From JAYOEY01 sp038116945 (GTDB taxonomy: Bacteria > Pseudomonadota > Alphaproteobacteria > MPNO01 > UBA2964): a stretch of DNA of 64,000 nucleotides. Of this stretch, positions 46,237 to 55,081 are shown piece after piece. The first letter of the stretch is position 1, and each line of letters opens with the position of its first letter. The position numbers and the translations under genes are program-made. The stretch covers positions 99,408-163,407 of the forward strand of contig JAYOEY010000007.1 of assembly GCA_038116945.1 (NCBI GenBank), in the 5' to 3' direction. Below the pieces are notes generated by a model. It saw only the letters and a program-made list of their open reading frames with translations, was not told the origin of the DNA and made no database searches.

Positions 46237-46249
46237 AGGGTTTTTAGTC

Positions 46250-47194
46250 TTATGCGGCGGAATAGTCAAACAGGCTGGACACCGACCGTTCCTCGCTGAT
46301 CCGGGCGATCGCTTCGCCCATCAGGGGGGCGATGCTCAGCTGCCGGATATTCTGCGATACGCGGACGGCTTCGGTGGCCATGATGGAGTCGGTGATCACC
46401 ATGGTTTCGATCGGCGACGACGACACGCGCGACACCGCGCCTCCCGACAGGACGCCGTGGCTGATATAGGCCGAAACGGATTTCGCGCCGTCGTCCATCA
46501 GGGCGACCGCGGCATTGCACAGCGTGCCGGCGGAATCGACGATATCGTCGACGATCAGGCAGTCGCGGCCTGCAACATCGCCAATGATATGCATGACTTC
46601 GGAAACGCCCGCGCGTTCGCGGCGCTTGTCGATGATCGCCATGTCGACTTCCAGATGCCTGGCGATGGCGCGAGCGCGGAGAACGCCGCCGACATCGGGC
46701 GACACCATCATCAGGTTGTCGATATCGCAGGCCTGCTTGATGTCGCGCAGGAACACGGGCGCGGCGTACAGATTGTCGAGCGGAATGTCGAAGAACCCTT
46801 GGATCTGGCCGGCATGAAGATCGATCGTCAGCACCCGGTCGGCACCCGCCTGGGTAATCAGGTTGGCGACCAGCTTGGCCGAAATCGGGGTCCGGGGACC
46901 CGATTTCCTGTCCTGCCGGGCGTAGCCGAAATAGGGCATGACGGCAGTAATGCGCCGCGCCGATCCGCGCCTGAGCGCGTCGATGCAGACCAGCAGCTCC
47001 ATCAGGTTGTCGTTGGCCGGATAGGAGGTCGACTGAATGACGAAGACGTCCTCGCCCCGAACGTTTTCTTCAATCTCGACAAAGCTTTCCATATCCGCGA
47101 AGCGACGGATGCTTGCCTTGCAGAGAGGGAGGTTCAGGTGGGCAGCAATTGCCTCGGCGAGAGGACGGTTGCTGTTGCCGGCGACAATTTTCAT
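46250..47194 (-). CDS. prs: Ribose-phosphate pyrophosphokinase
   Basis: I start at the ATG at 47194 (MKIVAGNSNRPLAEAIAAHL), giving 314 residues, the standard length. Signature regions are the ATP loop RFADMESFVEIEENVRGEDVFVIQS, the regulatory flexible YARQDRKSGPRTPISAKLVANLI, GADRVLTIDLHAGQIQGFFD, and the PRPP loop DDIVDSAGTLCNAA. The enzyme makes phosphoribosyl pyrophosphate from ribose 5-phosphate and ATP for nucleotide, His and Trp synthesis. It lies upstream of rplY in the common alphaproteobacterial order. Confidence 0.97.
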   Translation of the reverse strand: MKIVAGNSNRPLAEAIAAHLNLPLCKASIRRFADMESFVEIEENVRGEDVFVIQSTSYPANDNLMELLVCIDALRRGSARRITAVMPYFGYARQDRKSGPRTPISAKLVANLITQAGADRVLTIDLHAGQIQGFFDIPLDNLYAAPVFLRDIKQACDIDNLMMVSPDVGGVLRARAIARHLEVDMAIIDKRRERAGVSEVMHIIGDVAGRDCLIVDDIVDSAGTLCNAAVALMDDGAKSVSAYISHGVLSGGAVSRVSSSPIETMVITDSIMATEAVRVSQNIRQLSIAPLMGEAIARISEERSVSSLFDYSAA

Positions 47195-47348
47195 TCTGCT
47201 CTTCCTTCGATTGCCCCTGTCCGCCCGGACAATCGTTTGTGGCTGCCGATGCCGGGGCAATGTAACAGTGCCTCCGGGGGCTGTAAACGACACCCGATTC
47301 TCTCGCCATCGGGCGGGGAAAGCCGGATTTGCACTGCTTTTCCGGGCG

Positions 47349-48236
47349 TCATCTGGCCTGTTGCAGGGCCTCTCCGGGCAGCCCGCGAATCGTTTCCGCC
47401 ATGCTTTCCGCGGCCGCCGTCGCGACCGTCAGGGACAGGGTCGCCCAGCCGCCTTCGACTTCCGCGTCGGCGATGCGATTGCGTTGCCGGAGAACGCCGA
47501 CCTCGCCCCCGTCCGGCTTAAGCATCGTCCAATGGATCTCGAGCGGTCGCGTGCCGTTTCGCGCCTCGCCCAGCAGGATCTCGCCCGATACGATCAACTG
47601 CGCGTCGTCGATCCGGTCGACCACGGGTATGCCAGCCTCCTGCAACGCTCTCTGCAGGGACGCCAGCAGCAGACCGTTCTGTCTGGCCGACGGGCCGGCG
47701 ACGGGCCACAGAAAAAGCCTGACCTGTTTCTGCGGCGCGACCGTTCTGCCGTCCGCGCCTGCGACAATCGACGCGGTAAACTGTTCGGCGGCGTCTTCCA
47801 CAAGCCCGGCGAGCGCGCCCGGCTGCGGATTTCGCCAGACCGCCGCGTCCACGATCATGGCCGCGGTCGTCGATTTCTGCGGGCGTCCGCGCCGGTCCAG
47901 AAGCCTCCAGGTTACCCGCACCCGCCGGCGGTCGATCGCCGTCCCCTCCTCGGACGCATCCGCCTCAATGCGTCTGATGGCCGGATTGTCTCCCGTCAGG
48001 GCTGCGGCCACATCGCGCCGGGCCAACGCTGCGACGAGCGCTTCCCGAAGCGCGCGCGACTGCGTCTCGTCGGCGCCCCGCACGACGCCGACAACGACGC
48101 CAGCGGCATCCGGCAATGGGCGAACGAGTTTCCTTGTCCCCGCGCCGTTATCCGCAAACGGTCCGCTGGCGGATCCGCAGGACGCCAGCACCGGCGCGAT
48201 CATGCAGATCAGGGCGGCCGCCCTACAGAAGCACAC
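47349..48236 (-). CDS. Lipoprotein of unknown function
   Basis: The 295-residue product starts with a GTG at 48236. Its N-terminus MCFCRAAALICMIAPVLASC has a basic residue, a hydrophobic stretch and lipobox LASC (Cys20), and an ATG at 48203 would remove most of this. The mature part resembles periplasmic lipoproteins of two repeated alpha/beta segments: AGVVVGVVRGADETQSRALREALVAALARRDVAAALTG and LLLASLQRALQEAGIPVVDRIDDAQLIVSGEILLGEARNG. These repeats suggest a duplicated domain that sorts alternately. No family is recognised. It lies between pgeF and prs on the same strand. Confidence 0.72.
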   Translation of the reverse strand: MCFCRAAALICMIAPVLASCGSASGPFADNGAGTRKLVRPLPDAAGVVVGVVRGADETQSRALREALVAALARRDVAAALTGDNPAIRRIEADASEEGTAIDRRRVRVTWRLLDRRGRPQKSTTAAMIVDAAVWRNPQPGALAGLVEDAAEQFTASIVAGADGRTVAPQKQVRLFLWPVAGPSARQNGLLLASLQRALQEAGIPVVDRIDDAQLIVSGEILLGEARNGTRPLEIHWTMLKPDGGEVGVLRQRNRIADAEVEGGWATLSLTVATAAAESMAETIRGLPGEALQQAR

Positions 48237-48303
48237 AGCTCGCGACCAGGCCGAGAAAGCAGAATGCGAGAAAGATCAGGAGATGCGGCATCGGACAGGC
48301 GGT

Positions 48304-49098
48304 TTACTCGGGACAAAGCATGATGGCCGAGAGCGCCCTTCCGTAATCGCGCTCTCCGCGGTGGGTGCTTCGGCGGTAGCTGAACAGGTTTCCGGCATCC
48401 GCATAGGTGTCGCCGCCGACCCACTCCACCGAGCCCAGCGCCGCTGCCGTCAGCCGGTCCGCGACATAGGACGACAGGTCGAAGCGGAACCGGTTTTCCC
48501 GGTCCCGGCGGAAATACCGTTCGTTCGCGGCATCGGCCTCGATAAAACGGTCGCGAAACTCGTCGCCCACCTGGTAGGAACGCTGCGCGATGCAGGGCCC
48601 GATGGCCGCCCGGATACGGTCTCGTCTGGCGCCCAGCCTCTCCATGGCCGCGATGGTCGCGTCGGTAATGCCGTCCAGCGCGCCGCGCCAGCCGGCATGG
48701 CAGGCGCCGATGACCGATGCGCGCTCGTCGGCCATGAGGACCGGCGCGCAGTCCGCGGTCAGAATGCCCAGCGCGACGCCGGTCCGGTCCGTGACCATTC
48801 CGTCGGCTTCCGGCGGATGGCTCGGCGTCCAGTGACTGTCGATGACGGAGACTGTCGTGCCATGCACCTGATAGACGGTCGCCAGCCGGTCGGTATCCGC
48901 ACCTAGGGCCCGCGCGGCGCGGCGGCGGTTTTCGCGAACCGCCCCGGCGTCGTCGCCGGAGCCCAGACCGCAATTCAGCGATTCGTAGAGCCCGCCGCTG
49001 ACGCCGCCGCGGCGCGTAAAAAATCCGTGCCTGACCCCGCCCAGTCCGGCGAGCCGCTCCGCCTCAATGGCGGGTGGAAGAGATTCGTCGGTCGTCAT
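48304..49098 (-). CDS. pgeF: Polyphenol oxidase/purine nucleoside phosphorylase family protein (PgeF/YfiH)
   Basis: The 264-residue protein contains the YfiH/YlmD signature set: HGFFTRRGGVSGGLYESLNCGLGSGDD, the metal-binding VHGTTVSVID, ADCAPVLMADE and GACHAGWRGALDGI, with a C-terminal SYRRSTHRGERDYGRALSAIML. Members hydrolyse or phosphorolyse purine nucleosides and were earlier called laccases; PgeF links the activity to peptidoglycan quality. It is downstream of the MidA-like gene by 22 bases and begins at ATG 49098. Confidence 0.92.
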   Translation of the reverse strand: MTTDESLPPAIEAERLAGLGGVRHGFFTRRGGVSGGLYESLNCGLGSGDDAGAVRENRRRAARALGADTDRLATVYQVHGTTVSVIDSHWTPSHPPEADGMVTDRTGVALGILTADCAPVLMADERASVIGACHAGWRGALDGITDATIAAMERLGARRDRIRAAIGPCIAQRSYQVGDEFRDRFIEADAANERYFRRDRENRFRFDLSSYVADRLTAAALGSVEWVGGDTYADAGNLFSYRRSTHRGERDYGRALSAIMLCPE

Positions 49099-49120
49099 GG
49101 GCCGTCGGGGCTCCTGTCCG

Positions 49121-50206
49121 TTACGCCGTTTCGAAACCGGGCGGCGCCGCAGCGCCGGCGGCGGTAATCGCCATGGCCTTGAACAGCGTGCCCATTCCGT
49201 CTGCGGCTATCAAGCGCCGGACGCCCGAACGAAGGTCGGCGGCCTGCGTCGGCGCGGCGCGCGCGCTCAGCGCTTCAGCCCTTTGCTCCGCTCCGAGCGC
49301 CGCCAGAAACGCACCCTGCGGCGTCGGTCCCCAGGTCCGCGCGCCCGCGCCCGTCACAGCGGCGGCAAGGGCCGCGAAATCGACATGCGTCGTGAGATCC
49401 GCGCTCCCGACATCGTCCAGGACGTCTTGCGGGCGATGGCGCCGGACCGCCTGCAGCGTTTCGCCCAAACCCGGCCGCGCATGGCCGTAATCGACGATCA
49501 GCGCCGCTCCGCCGTCGGCGGCGATGCGGCGGCCGAGCGCGGCGGCGAGTTCGTCCCGGATCGGGCTGTGTTCGTAGATGGCGTTTTGCGGCGCATCGTC
49601 CAGTTCGGCCGGTATCGTTTTTGCCTCCGGCTCCGCCGGGGAAACGGAAAAAGCCGGTTTTCCCGCCGCCTCGTCGAAATCGACGCAGCGTTCGCGCCAG
49701 CCCCCTTCCGTCCGGATGTACTGATCGGTCGGCAAGGCGTCGAAGAACTCGTTGGCGATGAAGATCGCGGGTCCCGGCGGTACGGTCTCGGTCGTGTCGT
49801 GCCAGGCAACCGTATGAGGGGCGAGGGTTTCTCTCTGGCGCGCGCGCAGCGCCGGGCTGGTTTCAACCAGATGCAGGTCGATGGCGACGCGGAACTCGGG
49901 GACCGTTTCCGCCGCCCTCAGCGCATCCGCCATCAACGTGCCGCGGCCCGGGCCCAGCTCGACCAGCCGAACCGTCGGCGGCGCGCCCGCCTGTCGCCAG
50001 ACGACAGCCGACCAGAGTCCGATGATTTCTCCGAACACCTGGCTGATTTCCGGCGCGGTGATGAAATCGCCCGCCCGTCCGATCGGATCCGCCTTGCGGT
50101 AGTAGCCGTGCTCGGGGTGTCCCAGGGCGATCGCCATGAAATCCGAAACGGGGATAGGACCGGTCTGGCGAATGGCGTTGCGAAGGATGGAAAGCAGGGG
50201 CGACAC
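49121..50206 (-). CDS. Class I SAM-dependent methyltransferase, MidA/NDUFAF7 (DUF185) family
   Basis: The family N-terminus SPLLSILRNAIRQTGPIPVSDFMAIALGHPEHGYYRKADPIG is preserved. I choose the GTG at 50206 over a TTG at 50224, because it matches the usual N-terminal start and leaves a four-base gap after lgt. The protein has 361 residues. The SAM motif is RLVELGPGRGTLMADALRA, after GDFITAPEISQVFGEIIGLW; later FFDALPTDQYIRTEGGWRERCV. The mitochondrial relative dimethylates an arginine of complex I; bacterial targets are unproven. It is located between lgt and pgeF as in other alphaproteobacteria. Confidence 0.88.
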   Translation of the reverse strand: MSPLLSILRNAIRQTGPIPVSDFMAIALGHPEHGYYRKADPIGRAGDFITAPEISQVFGEIIGLWSAVVWRQAGAPPTVRLVELGPGRGTLMADALRAAETVPEFRVAIDLHLVETSPALRARQRETLAPHTVAWHDTTETVPPGPAIFIANEFFDALPTDQYIRTEGGWRERCVDFDEAAGKPAFSVSPAEPEAKTIPAELDDAPQNAIYEHSPIRDELAAALGRRIAADGGAALIVDYGHARPGLGETLQAVRRHRPQDVLDDVGSADLTTHVDFAALAAAVTGAGARTWGPTPQGAFLAALGAEQRAEALSARAAPTQAADLRSGVRRLIAADGMGTLFKAMAITAAGAAAPPGFETA

Positions 50207-50210
50207 AGCG

Positions 50211-51002
50211 CTAACCGCGCGCAACCGCCCGGCGGATCAGCCAGACCCCGGCGAGGAACAGCGGCACCGACAGAAGCTGGCCCATCGTGATAAAGCCGAA
50301 CAGGATGCCCAGATTGGCGTCGGGTTCGCGGACGAATTCCACGGTGCTGCGCGCCAGCGCGTAACCGGCGAAGAACGCGCCCATGATCGTGCCCGGTTTT
50401 CGCAACGCGTCGAACCGGTAGATCATGACGGCGAAGACAGCGAACAGGACGATGCCTTCAAGGGTCCCTTCGTATAGCTGGCTTGGGTGCCGCGGCTGCT
50501 CGCCGCCGCGCGGGAAGACCATCGCCCACGGGACGTCGGTAACGCGTCCGTATAGCTCTCCGTTGATGAAGTTCGCGATGCGTCCGAAAAACAGACCGAT
50601 CGGGGCCGCCGCGCAGATCAAGTCGCCGAACGCGAGGAAGCCGATCTTGCGCCTGCGGGCAAACAGCCAGGCCGAGAACAGCACCCCTAGCGCGCCGCCG
50701 TGAAACGACATGCCGCCTTTCCACATGGCGAAGATTTCCAGCGGATGGGCGAGATAGAAATCCGGCCTGTAAAACAGGACGAAACCCAGCCTGCCGCCGA
50801 GCACGATGCCGAGCGTGGCCCAGACCACGAAATCGTCGACATGCGCCCGTTCGACCGCGCCGCCGGTGCGTTCCGTCAGCCGCAGCATGTACCGCCACCC
50901 AAGGACGATCCCCGCGATATAGGCGAGCGAATACCAGCGGACGACGAACGGACCCAGCTCAATCGCTACCGGGTCGATCGCGGGAAAGGCGATGGCGAAC
51001 AT
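50211..51002 (-). CDS. lgt: Prolipoprotein diacylglyceryl transferase
   Basis: The 263-residue membrane enzyme has about seven hydrophobic helices and the Lgt signature GRIANFINGELYGRVTDVPWAMVFP near residues 138-162, with GGMSFHGGALGVL before it (the His-Gly pair of the active site) and DPDANLGILFG late. It transfers diacylglycerol from phosphatidylglycerol to the lipobox Cys of lipoproteins, which are numerous in this window. It is 15 bases downstream of hldD and four bases ahead of the methyltransferase start. Confidence 0.95.
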   Translation of the reverse strand: MFAIAFPAIDPVAIELGPFVVRWYSLAYIAGIVLGWRYMLRLTERTGGAVERAHVDDFVVWATLGIVLGGRLGFVLFYRPDFYLAHPLEIFAMWKGGMSFHGGALGVLFSAWLFARRRKIGFLAFGDLICAAAPIGLFFGRIANFINGELYGRVTDVPWAMVFPRGGEQPRHPSQLYEGTLEGIVLFAVFAVMIYRFDALRKPGTIMGAFFAGYALARSTVEFVREPDANLGILFGFITMGQLLSVPLFLAGVWLIRRAVARG

Positions 51003-51017
51003 TGTCGGACAGGGCGG

Positions 51018-52007
51018 TCAGATATAGGGATCGTCGGTCGCGAGGAACCCGGCGACGTAGCGTCCCACGCCTTCTTCGAGACTGGTAAAGGGCCTGTCAT
51101 ACCCGGCGGCGCGCAGCCGGTTCATGCGCGCTTCGGTGAAGTACTGGTACCTGTCGCGGATCGCCACGGGCGTATCGATGAATTCGATTTCCGGCGTTCG
51201 ACCCATGCCTGCAAAAACGGCCTTCGCCAGATCGGCGAAGCTGCGGGCCTTTCCGGTGCCGATGTTGAACAGCCCGGAGGCCGTGGGCGTCTGCGACAGG
51301 AAGATCATCGCATCGACGCAGTCGCCGACCCACACGAAATCGCGCAGCTGGCCGCCGTCTTCGTACTCCGGATGATGCGACCGGAACAGGACCGCAGGGC
51401 CGCCCGCCGCGACCTCCCGGAAATTCTTGAGCGGGACGCTGATCATGCTTCCCTTGTGGTACTCGTTCGGCCCGTAGACGTTGAAGAACTTGAGCCCGGC
51501 ATAGTGGGGCGGGGCGCCGCGCCCGGCTTCCACCTGTCGAGCGACCCATCGGTCGAACAGGTTCTTGCTCCAGCCATAGGGGTTGAGCGGGCGCAGCGCC
51601 GACAGCGCCTTGCAGCTGCCGTCATCGTCGAATCCTGCCTTGCCGTCCCCGTAGGTCGCCGCAGAAGACGCGTAGATCAGCGGGATGCGATAGCGCGTGC
51701 AGCGGTCCCAGATGTCTCGCGACAGGCGGAAATTGCTTTCGACGATCAGGTCCGCGTCGGTCTCGGTGGTGGCCGATATCGCGCCCAGGTGAAATATGCA
51801 GTCGATCCGGCCGTGCATGGCATCGATCCATCCCACCAGCGCGTCCGGTGCGACGATATCTTCCAGTTCGCGCTTTGCGATGTTGCGCCACTTGTCGTCA
51901 TCGCCGAGGCGATCGGCGACCACGAGATCGGCCGCGCCGGCTTTTTCAAGACCGGCCAGCAGGTTCGAGCCGATAAATCCGGCTCCCCCGGTAATCAGGA
52001 ACATCAT
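51018..52007 (-). CDS. hldD: ADP-L-glycero-D-manno-heptose 6-epimerase
   Basis: The 329-residue extended SDR starts MMFLITGGAGFIGSNLLAGLEKAG with the GGAGFIG cofactor loop. The active-site residues are Tyr and Lys of NPYGWSKNLFDRW, and GLKFFNVYGPNEYHKGSMISV is the ring of HldD. It converts ADP-D-glycero- to ADP-L-glycero-manno-heptose for the lipopolysaccharide inner core. Two ATG codons lie together at 52004 and 52007, behind AAAGGA. It is divergent from ubiK; the 135 bases between starts must hold both promoters. Confidence 0.93.
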   Translation of the reverse strand: MMFLITGGAGFIGSNLLAGLEKAGAADLVVADRLGDDDKWRNIAKRELEDIVAPDALVGWIDAMHGRIDCIFHLGAISATTETDADLIVESNFRLSRDIWDRCTRYRIPLIYASSAATYGDGKAGFDDDGSCKALSALRPLNPYGWSKNLFDRWVARQVEAGRGAPPHYAGLKFFNVYGPNEYHKGSMISVPLKNFREVAAGGPAVLFRSHHPEYEDGGQLRDFVWVGDCVDAMIFLSQTPTASGLFNIGTGKARSFADLAKAVFAGMGRTPEIEFIDTPVAIRDRYQYFTEARMNRLRAAGYDRPFTSLEEGVGRYVAGFLATDDPYI

Positions 52008-52142
52008 TCGGTCCTTTCGCGAGACTTATAGGGCAGGGGGCGTCGCTCCTTCAAGCCGCGAGAGACACGGTTCCAATTGCTTGAAGCGTCGGGTCCCAGT
52101 CTCCATACTCGCTCCGGTCCAGGAAAATTGATGGAGTGTCCG

Positions 52143-52439
52143 ATGCAGACCCGGAACAGGATTTTCGACGACGCGGCCAAAGTGGCCGGCGGAGCGGTCG
52201 GTACGCTGGCCGGGATCCGGCGCGAAATCGAAACCCTGGCGCGCCAGCAGATGGAACGCCTTCTTTCTTCGATGGATCTTGTGACGCGCGAGGAATTCGA
52301 AGCGGTCCGCGAAATGGCGGTCAAGGCGCGCAAGGAGCAGGAAGCGCTCGCCGGGCGGCTTGAAGCGCTGGAGGCGGCGGCGAAGTCCGGAAAGAAGGCG
52401 ACGACCAGAAAGTCCGCACCGCGCGCGAAATCGGACTGA
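52143..52439 (+). CDS. ubiK: Ubiquinone biosynthesis accessory factor UbiK
   Basis: Starting at the ATG at 52143 gives a 98-residue protein, MQTRNRIFDDAAKVAGGAVGTLAGIRREIETLARQQMERLL, which is a clear BMFP-domain protein. The remainder is a predicted helix and coiled coil, TREEFEAVREMAVKARKEQEALAGRLEALEA, with a Lys/Arg-rich tail. UbiK trimerises and is required for efficient aerobic ubiquinone synthesis, which supplies the bc1 complex encoded in this window. It stands alone with its own upstream gap. Confidence 0.9.
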   Translation: MQTRNRIFDDAAKVAGGAVGTLAGIRREIETLARQQMERLLSSMDLVTREEFEAVREMAVKARKEQEALAGRLEALEAAAKSGKKATTRKSAPRAKSD

Positions 52440-52660
52440 CGCGCCGTTCCGGCCGGACAGCGTCCGGTTCTGCGGCTTTTCCACAGATTCGGAATTTTTG
52501 ACGATATCGGTCGATTTTCGCCGATATTGCGCTTGCGCCCCGACTCGCTGTTTGGCACCCTACATATGGTAGCGACACCGGCCTGCAACACAAAATCTTC
52601 ACCCGTCAGGGGACGAATTTGTCAGGATCGGGGATTGCAAAGCGTTTCAGGGGGAAAATC

Positions 52661-53167
52661 ATGGCGACGACCGCGCTTGAAGAACGTAAAACGGTTACGT
52701 CGAACCCCATCGAACTTGTCGAACAGATCGCCGGGGCGCAGGGCTGGCCGTTCGAACGCAGCAGCGACGACGAGGTGTCGATGGAGATGTCGGGTCGCTG
52801 GACCGACTATCGCCTGTTCTTTTCCTGGATCGACGATCTGTGCGCTCTGCACTTCGCAAGCGCGTTCGAACTGACCGTTCCCGATCATCGGCGGGGCGCG
52901 TTCAACGAAACGCTGGCGCGCGTCAACGAACAGCTGGCGGTGGGCCATTTCGATCTCTGGGCGGATCGCGGCCTGCCGGTATTTCGCCATTCGGTTCTAC
53001 TGCGAGGCGTGTCGTCGATTAGCGTCGAGCAGGTCGAGGACCTCGTCGAAATCGCCCTTCTGGAATGCGAGCGGTTCTATCCCGCATTCCACTATGTCGT
53101 CTGGGGCGGCAAGACGCCTGAAGAAGCCGTCGATGCGGCGATGATCGAGACGGTGGGCGAAGCCTGA
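52661..53167 (+). CDS. YbjN domain-containing protein
   Basis: The 168-residue protein starts at ATG 52661. It has the YbjN (putative sensory transduction/chaperone-like) fold: ELVEQIAGAQGWPFERSSDDEVSMEMSGRWTDYRLFFSWIDDLCALHFASAFEL, then FNETLARVNEQLAVGHFDLWADRGLPVFRHSVLLRG. The C-terminal segment has a conserved acidic stretch ending WGGKTPEEAVDAAMIETVGEA. YbjN proteins resemble type III secretion chaperones and affect motility and envelope, without fixed function. It lies between ubiK and proC. Confidence 0.85.
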   Translation: MATTALEERKTVTSNPIELVEQIAGAQGWPFERSSDDEVSMEMSGRWTDYRLFFSWIDDLCALHFASAFELTVPDHRRGAFNETLARVNEQLAVGHFDLWADRGLPVFRHSVLLRGVSSISVEQVEDLVEIALLECERFYPAFHYVVWGGKTPEEAVDAAMIETVGEA

Positions 53168-53191
53168 TTCCGGCGCGCATTCGATTTTTAC

Positions 53192-53216
53192 GGCGGGGCC
53201 TTGGCCCCGCCTTTTT
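53192..53216 (+). terminator. Intrinsic terminator after the YbjN gene
   Basis: GGCGGGGCC (53192-53200), TT, GGCCCCGCC (53203-53211) and five T residues form a perfect nine-base stem with a T-run. It separates the YbjN gene from proC. Confidence 0.9.
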
Positions 53217-53258
53217 GTTGCCTGTATGGTTGGGCGCGAAATCGAACGGGAGGCTGTA

Positions 53259-54068
53259 ATGGGCGCACGAATTCTGTTGGTCGGCTGCGGCAAGATGGGC
53301 GGCGCGATGCTGGGAGGATGGCTTGCCGGCGATGTAGCTCCCGCGGATGTCGCCGTTGTCGAGCCGTTCGGAGGCGATGAAGTCGCGCGCCGGTTCGGTG
53401 TCGCCGTTGTCGGCCGTGTCGAAGACGTGGGGGCCGATTTCCTTCCCGATGTCGTGGTGTTTGCCGTCAAGCCGCAGAACATGGACGACATTCTGCCGCT
53501 CTATCGCGCTTACGTGCGGCCCGGGACGGTGTTTCTTTCGATCGCCGCCGGCCGAACCGTCGCCAGTTTCGAAAAACATCTGGGCGGTGGTGCGGCGATC
53601 GTCCGCACGATGCCGAACACCCCGGCGGCGATTGGACGGGGCATCACGGTCGCTTTCGCCAACGCGCCCGTGACGGATGCTCAGCGTACCCTGGCGCAGT
53701 CCCTGCTTGAAGCGGTGGGCGACGTCGACTGGGTCGATGACGAAGGGTTGATCGACGCGGTCACCGCGGTGTCCGGCAGCGGACCGGCCTATGTCTTTCT
53801 GCTGATCGAGGCGATGACGGACGCGGGCGTTTCCGCCGGGCTTGCCCCTGATCTGGCGGAGAGGCTGGCGCGAGCGACCGTGGCCGGCAGCGGAGAACTG
53901 GCGCGCCGGTCCGACGAACCGGCGGCATCGCTTCGGCGGAACGTAACCAGTCCCGGCGGCACCACGGCGGCGGCGCTTGAAGTGCTGATGGCGGATGACG
54001 GGATGACGCCCCTGATGGTACGCGCCGTAGCCGCGGCGGCGGCCCGGTCCCGCGAACTGGCGGGTTAG
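53259..54068 (+). CDS. proC: Pyrroline-5-carboxylate reductase
   Basis: The ATG at 53259 has GGGAGG before it and gives MGARILLVGCGKMGGAMLGGWLAG, the Rossmann start of ProC. The 269-residue enzyme contains DVVVFAVKPQNMDDIL, VRTMPNTPAAIGRGIT, and TAVSGSGPAYVFLLIEAMTDAGVSAGL. It makes proline from pyrroline-5-carboxylate with NAD(P)H in the cytoplasm. It converges on the RpoH-like gene with only 6 bases between stops. Confidence 0.95.
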   Translation: MGARILLVGCGKMGGAMLGGWLAGDVAPADVAVVEPFGGDEVARRFGVAVVGRVEDVGADFLPDVVVFAVKPQNMDDILPLYRAYVRPGTVFLSIAAGRTVASFEKHLGGGAAIVRTMPNTPAAIGRGITVAFANAPVTDAQRTLAQSLLEAVGDVDWVDDEGLIDAVTAVSGSGPAYVFLLIEAMTDAGVSAGLAPDLAERLARATVAGSGELARRSDEPAASLRRNVTSPGGTTAAALEVLMADDGMTPLMVRAVAAAAARSRELAG

Positions 54069-54074
54069 AAGGCG

Positions 54075-54947
54075 TCAGGCGGTCGCCGTGTCGCTCCGGC
54101 CCGCAACGTTGTCGTGCAGGGGCTGAAGGAGCGTCTTCATCCGGCCAAGCGCGCGGACTTCGAGTTGGCGGACCCTTTCTTTCGACAGCCCGAGTTCTGC
54201 TGCGAGGGCCCGGCGGCTCGGCGCGCTGTCGGCCAGAAACCGGCGCTTTATGATCAGCAATTCGCGCGGCGGAAGCGCCTTGAGGGCGGCAATCAGCTTC
54301 CGGCGCCACAGGCGCCGCTCATTTTCGGCAAGCAGCCGGTCTTCGGGACTTGGCTGGCCGTCGACGAGCCGTTCGAGACGGGATGTCGACGCTGCGGAAA
54401 GCGGTTCTTCCGCGATCGGGGCATCCAGCGACTGATCCTGCCCGGCGATCCGGCGCGCGAACGCGACGACTTCTGCGACGGACATGTTGAACCGGCCCGC
54501 CAGCCAGCGCGAAATCTCGTCGCTGACGCTGTCGCCGTCGATGCGCTGCGCCATGGCCCGCCGCAGATTGAGAAACAGCGATTTCTGCGCCGCCGTGGTG
54601 CCGATCCTGACCAGCGATCGGGAGCGGATGACGTAATCCTGGATCGACGCCCTTATCCACCACATCGAATAGGTCGAAAGCCGCACGTTGCGCTCCGGGT
54701 TGAACCGCTTGACGGCCTCAAGCAGTCCCACCGTGCCTTCCTGAATCAGGTCGGCGAGCGAGTGCCCGTGGCTGCGGTATCGCCGCGCAATATGCAGGAC
54801 GAAGCGCAGGTGGCTGGTGACGAGTCTGGTTGCCGCGTCGGCGTCGCCCCGCCTGATTCTGAGCAGAAGGTCGCGTTCCTCGCTCCGGGTCAGTCGCGGC
54901 TGGCGAAGGATCAGTCTCATGAAGTTGTCGTGCAGGGCTGGCTTCAT
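54075..54947 (-). CDS. RpoH-family (sigma-32-like) RNA polymerase sigma factor
   Basis: I start at ATG 54947, collinear with RpoH proteins; a GTG at 55001 is possible. The 290-residue product has region 1.2/2 with HLRFVLHIARRYRSHGHSLADLIQEGTVGLLEAVKRFNPERNVRLSTYSMWWIRASIQDYVI, the RpoH box-like QKSLFLNLRRAMAQ, and region 4 with RALAAELGLSKERVRQLEVRALGRMKTLL. Sigma-32 factors direct heat-shock and stress genes. Alphaproteobacteria usually have two or more RpoH paralogues, and this may be the secondary one. The start region is shared with a divergent TetR gene. Confidence 0.88.
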   Translation of the reverse strand: MKPALHDNFMRLILRQPRLTRSEERDLLLRIRRGDADAATRLVTSHLRFVLHIARRYRSHGHSLADLIQEGTVGLLEAVKRFNPERNVRLSTYSMWWIRASIQDYVIRSRSLVRIGTTAAQKSLFLNLRRAMAQRIDGDSVSDEISRWLAGRFNMSVAEVVAFARRIAGQDQSLDAPIAEEPLSAASTSRLERLVDGQPSPEDRLLAENERRLWRRKLIAALKALPPRELLIIKRRFLADSAPSRRALAAELGLSKERVRQLEVRALGRMKTLLQPLHDNVAGRSDTATA

Positions 54948-55046
54948 GGTCGTTGGCGCGTCTAAAGGAAGGGCGACTGATGCTTCCGGCAAGAATCGCA
55001 CAACCGCCGGACCTTTTCAATCGGCGACACCGGACCGGAAAGTTGA

Positions 55047-55075
55047 TTGGAATGGAAAACCGGCGGGTTTACACT
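55047..55075 (+). promoter_or_regulatory. Candidate promoter of the TetR gene, possibly giving a leaderless mRNA
   Basis: TTGGAA (55047-55052), a 17-base spacer, and TACACT (55070-55075) lie directly ahead of the ATG at 55082, so a transcript starting normally would begin at the start codon. If used, the TetR mRNA would be leaderless and the promoter overlaps the divergent region. By eye only. Confidence 0.3.
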
Positions 55076-55081
55076 GGTTCC

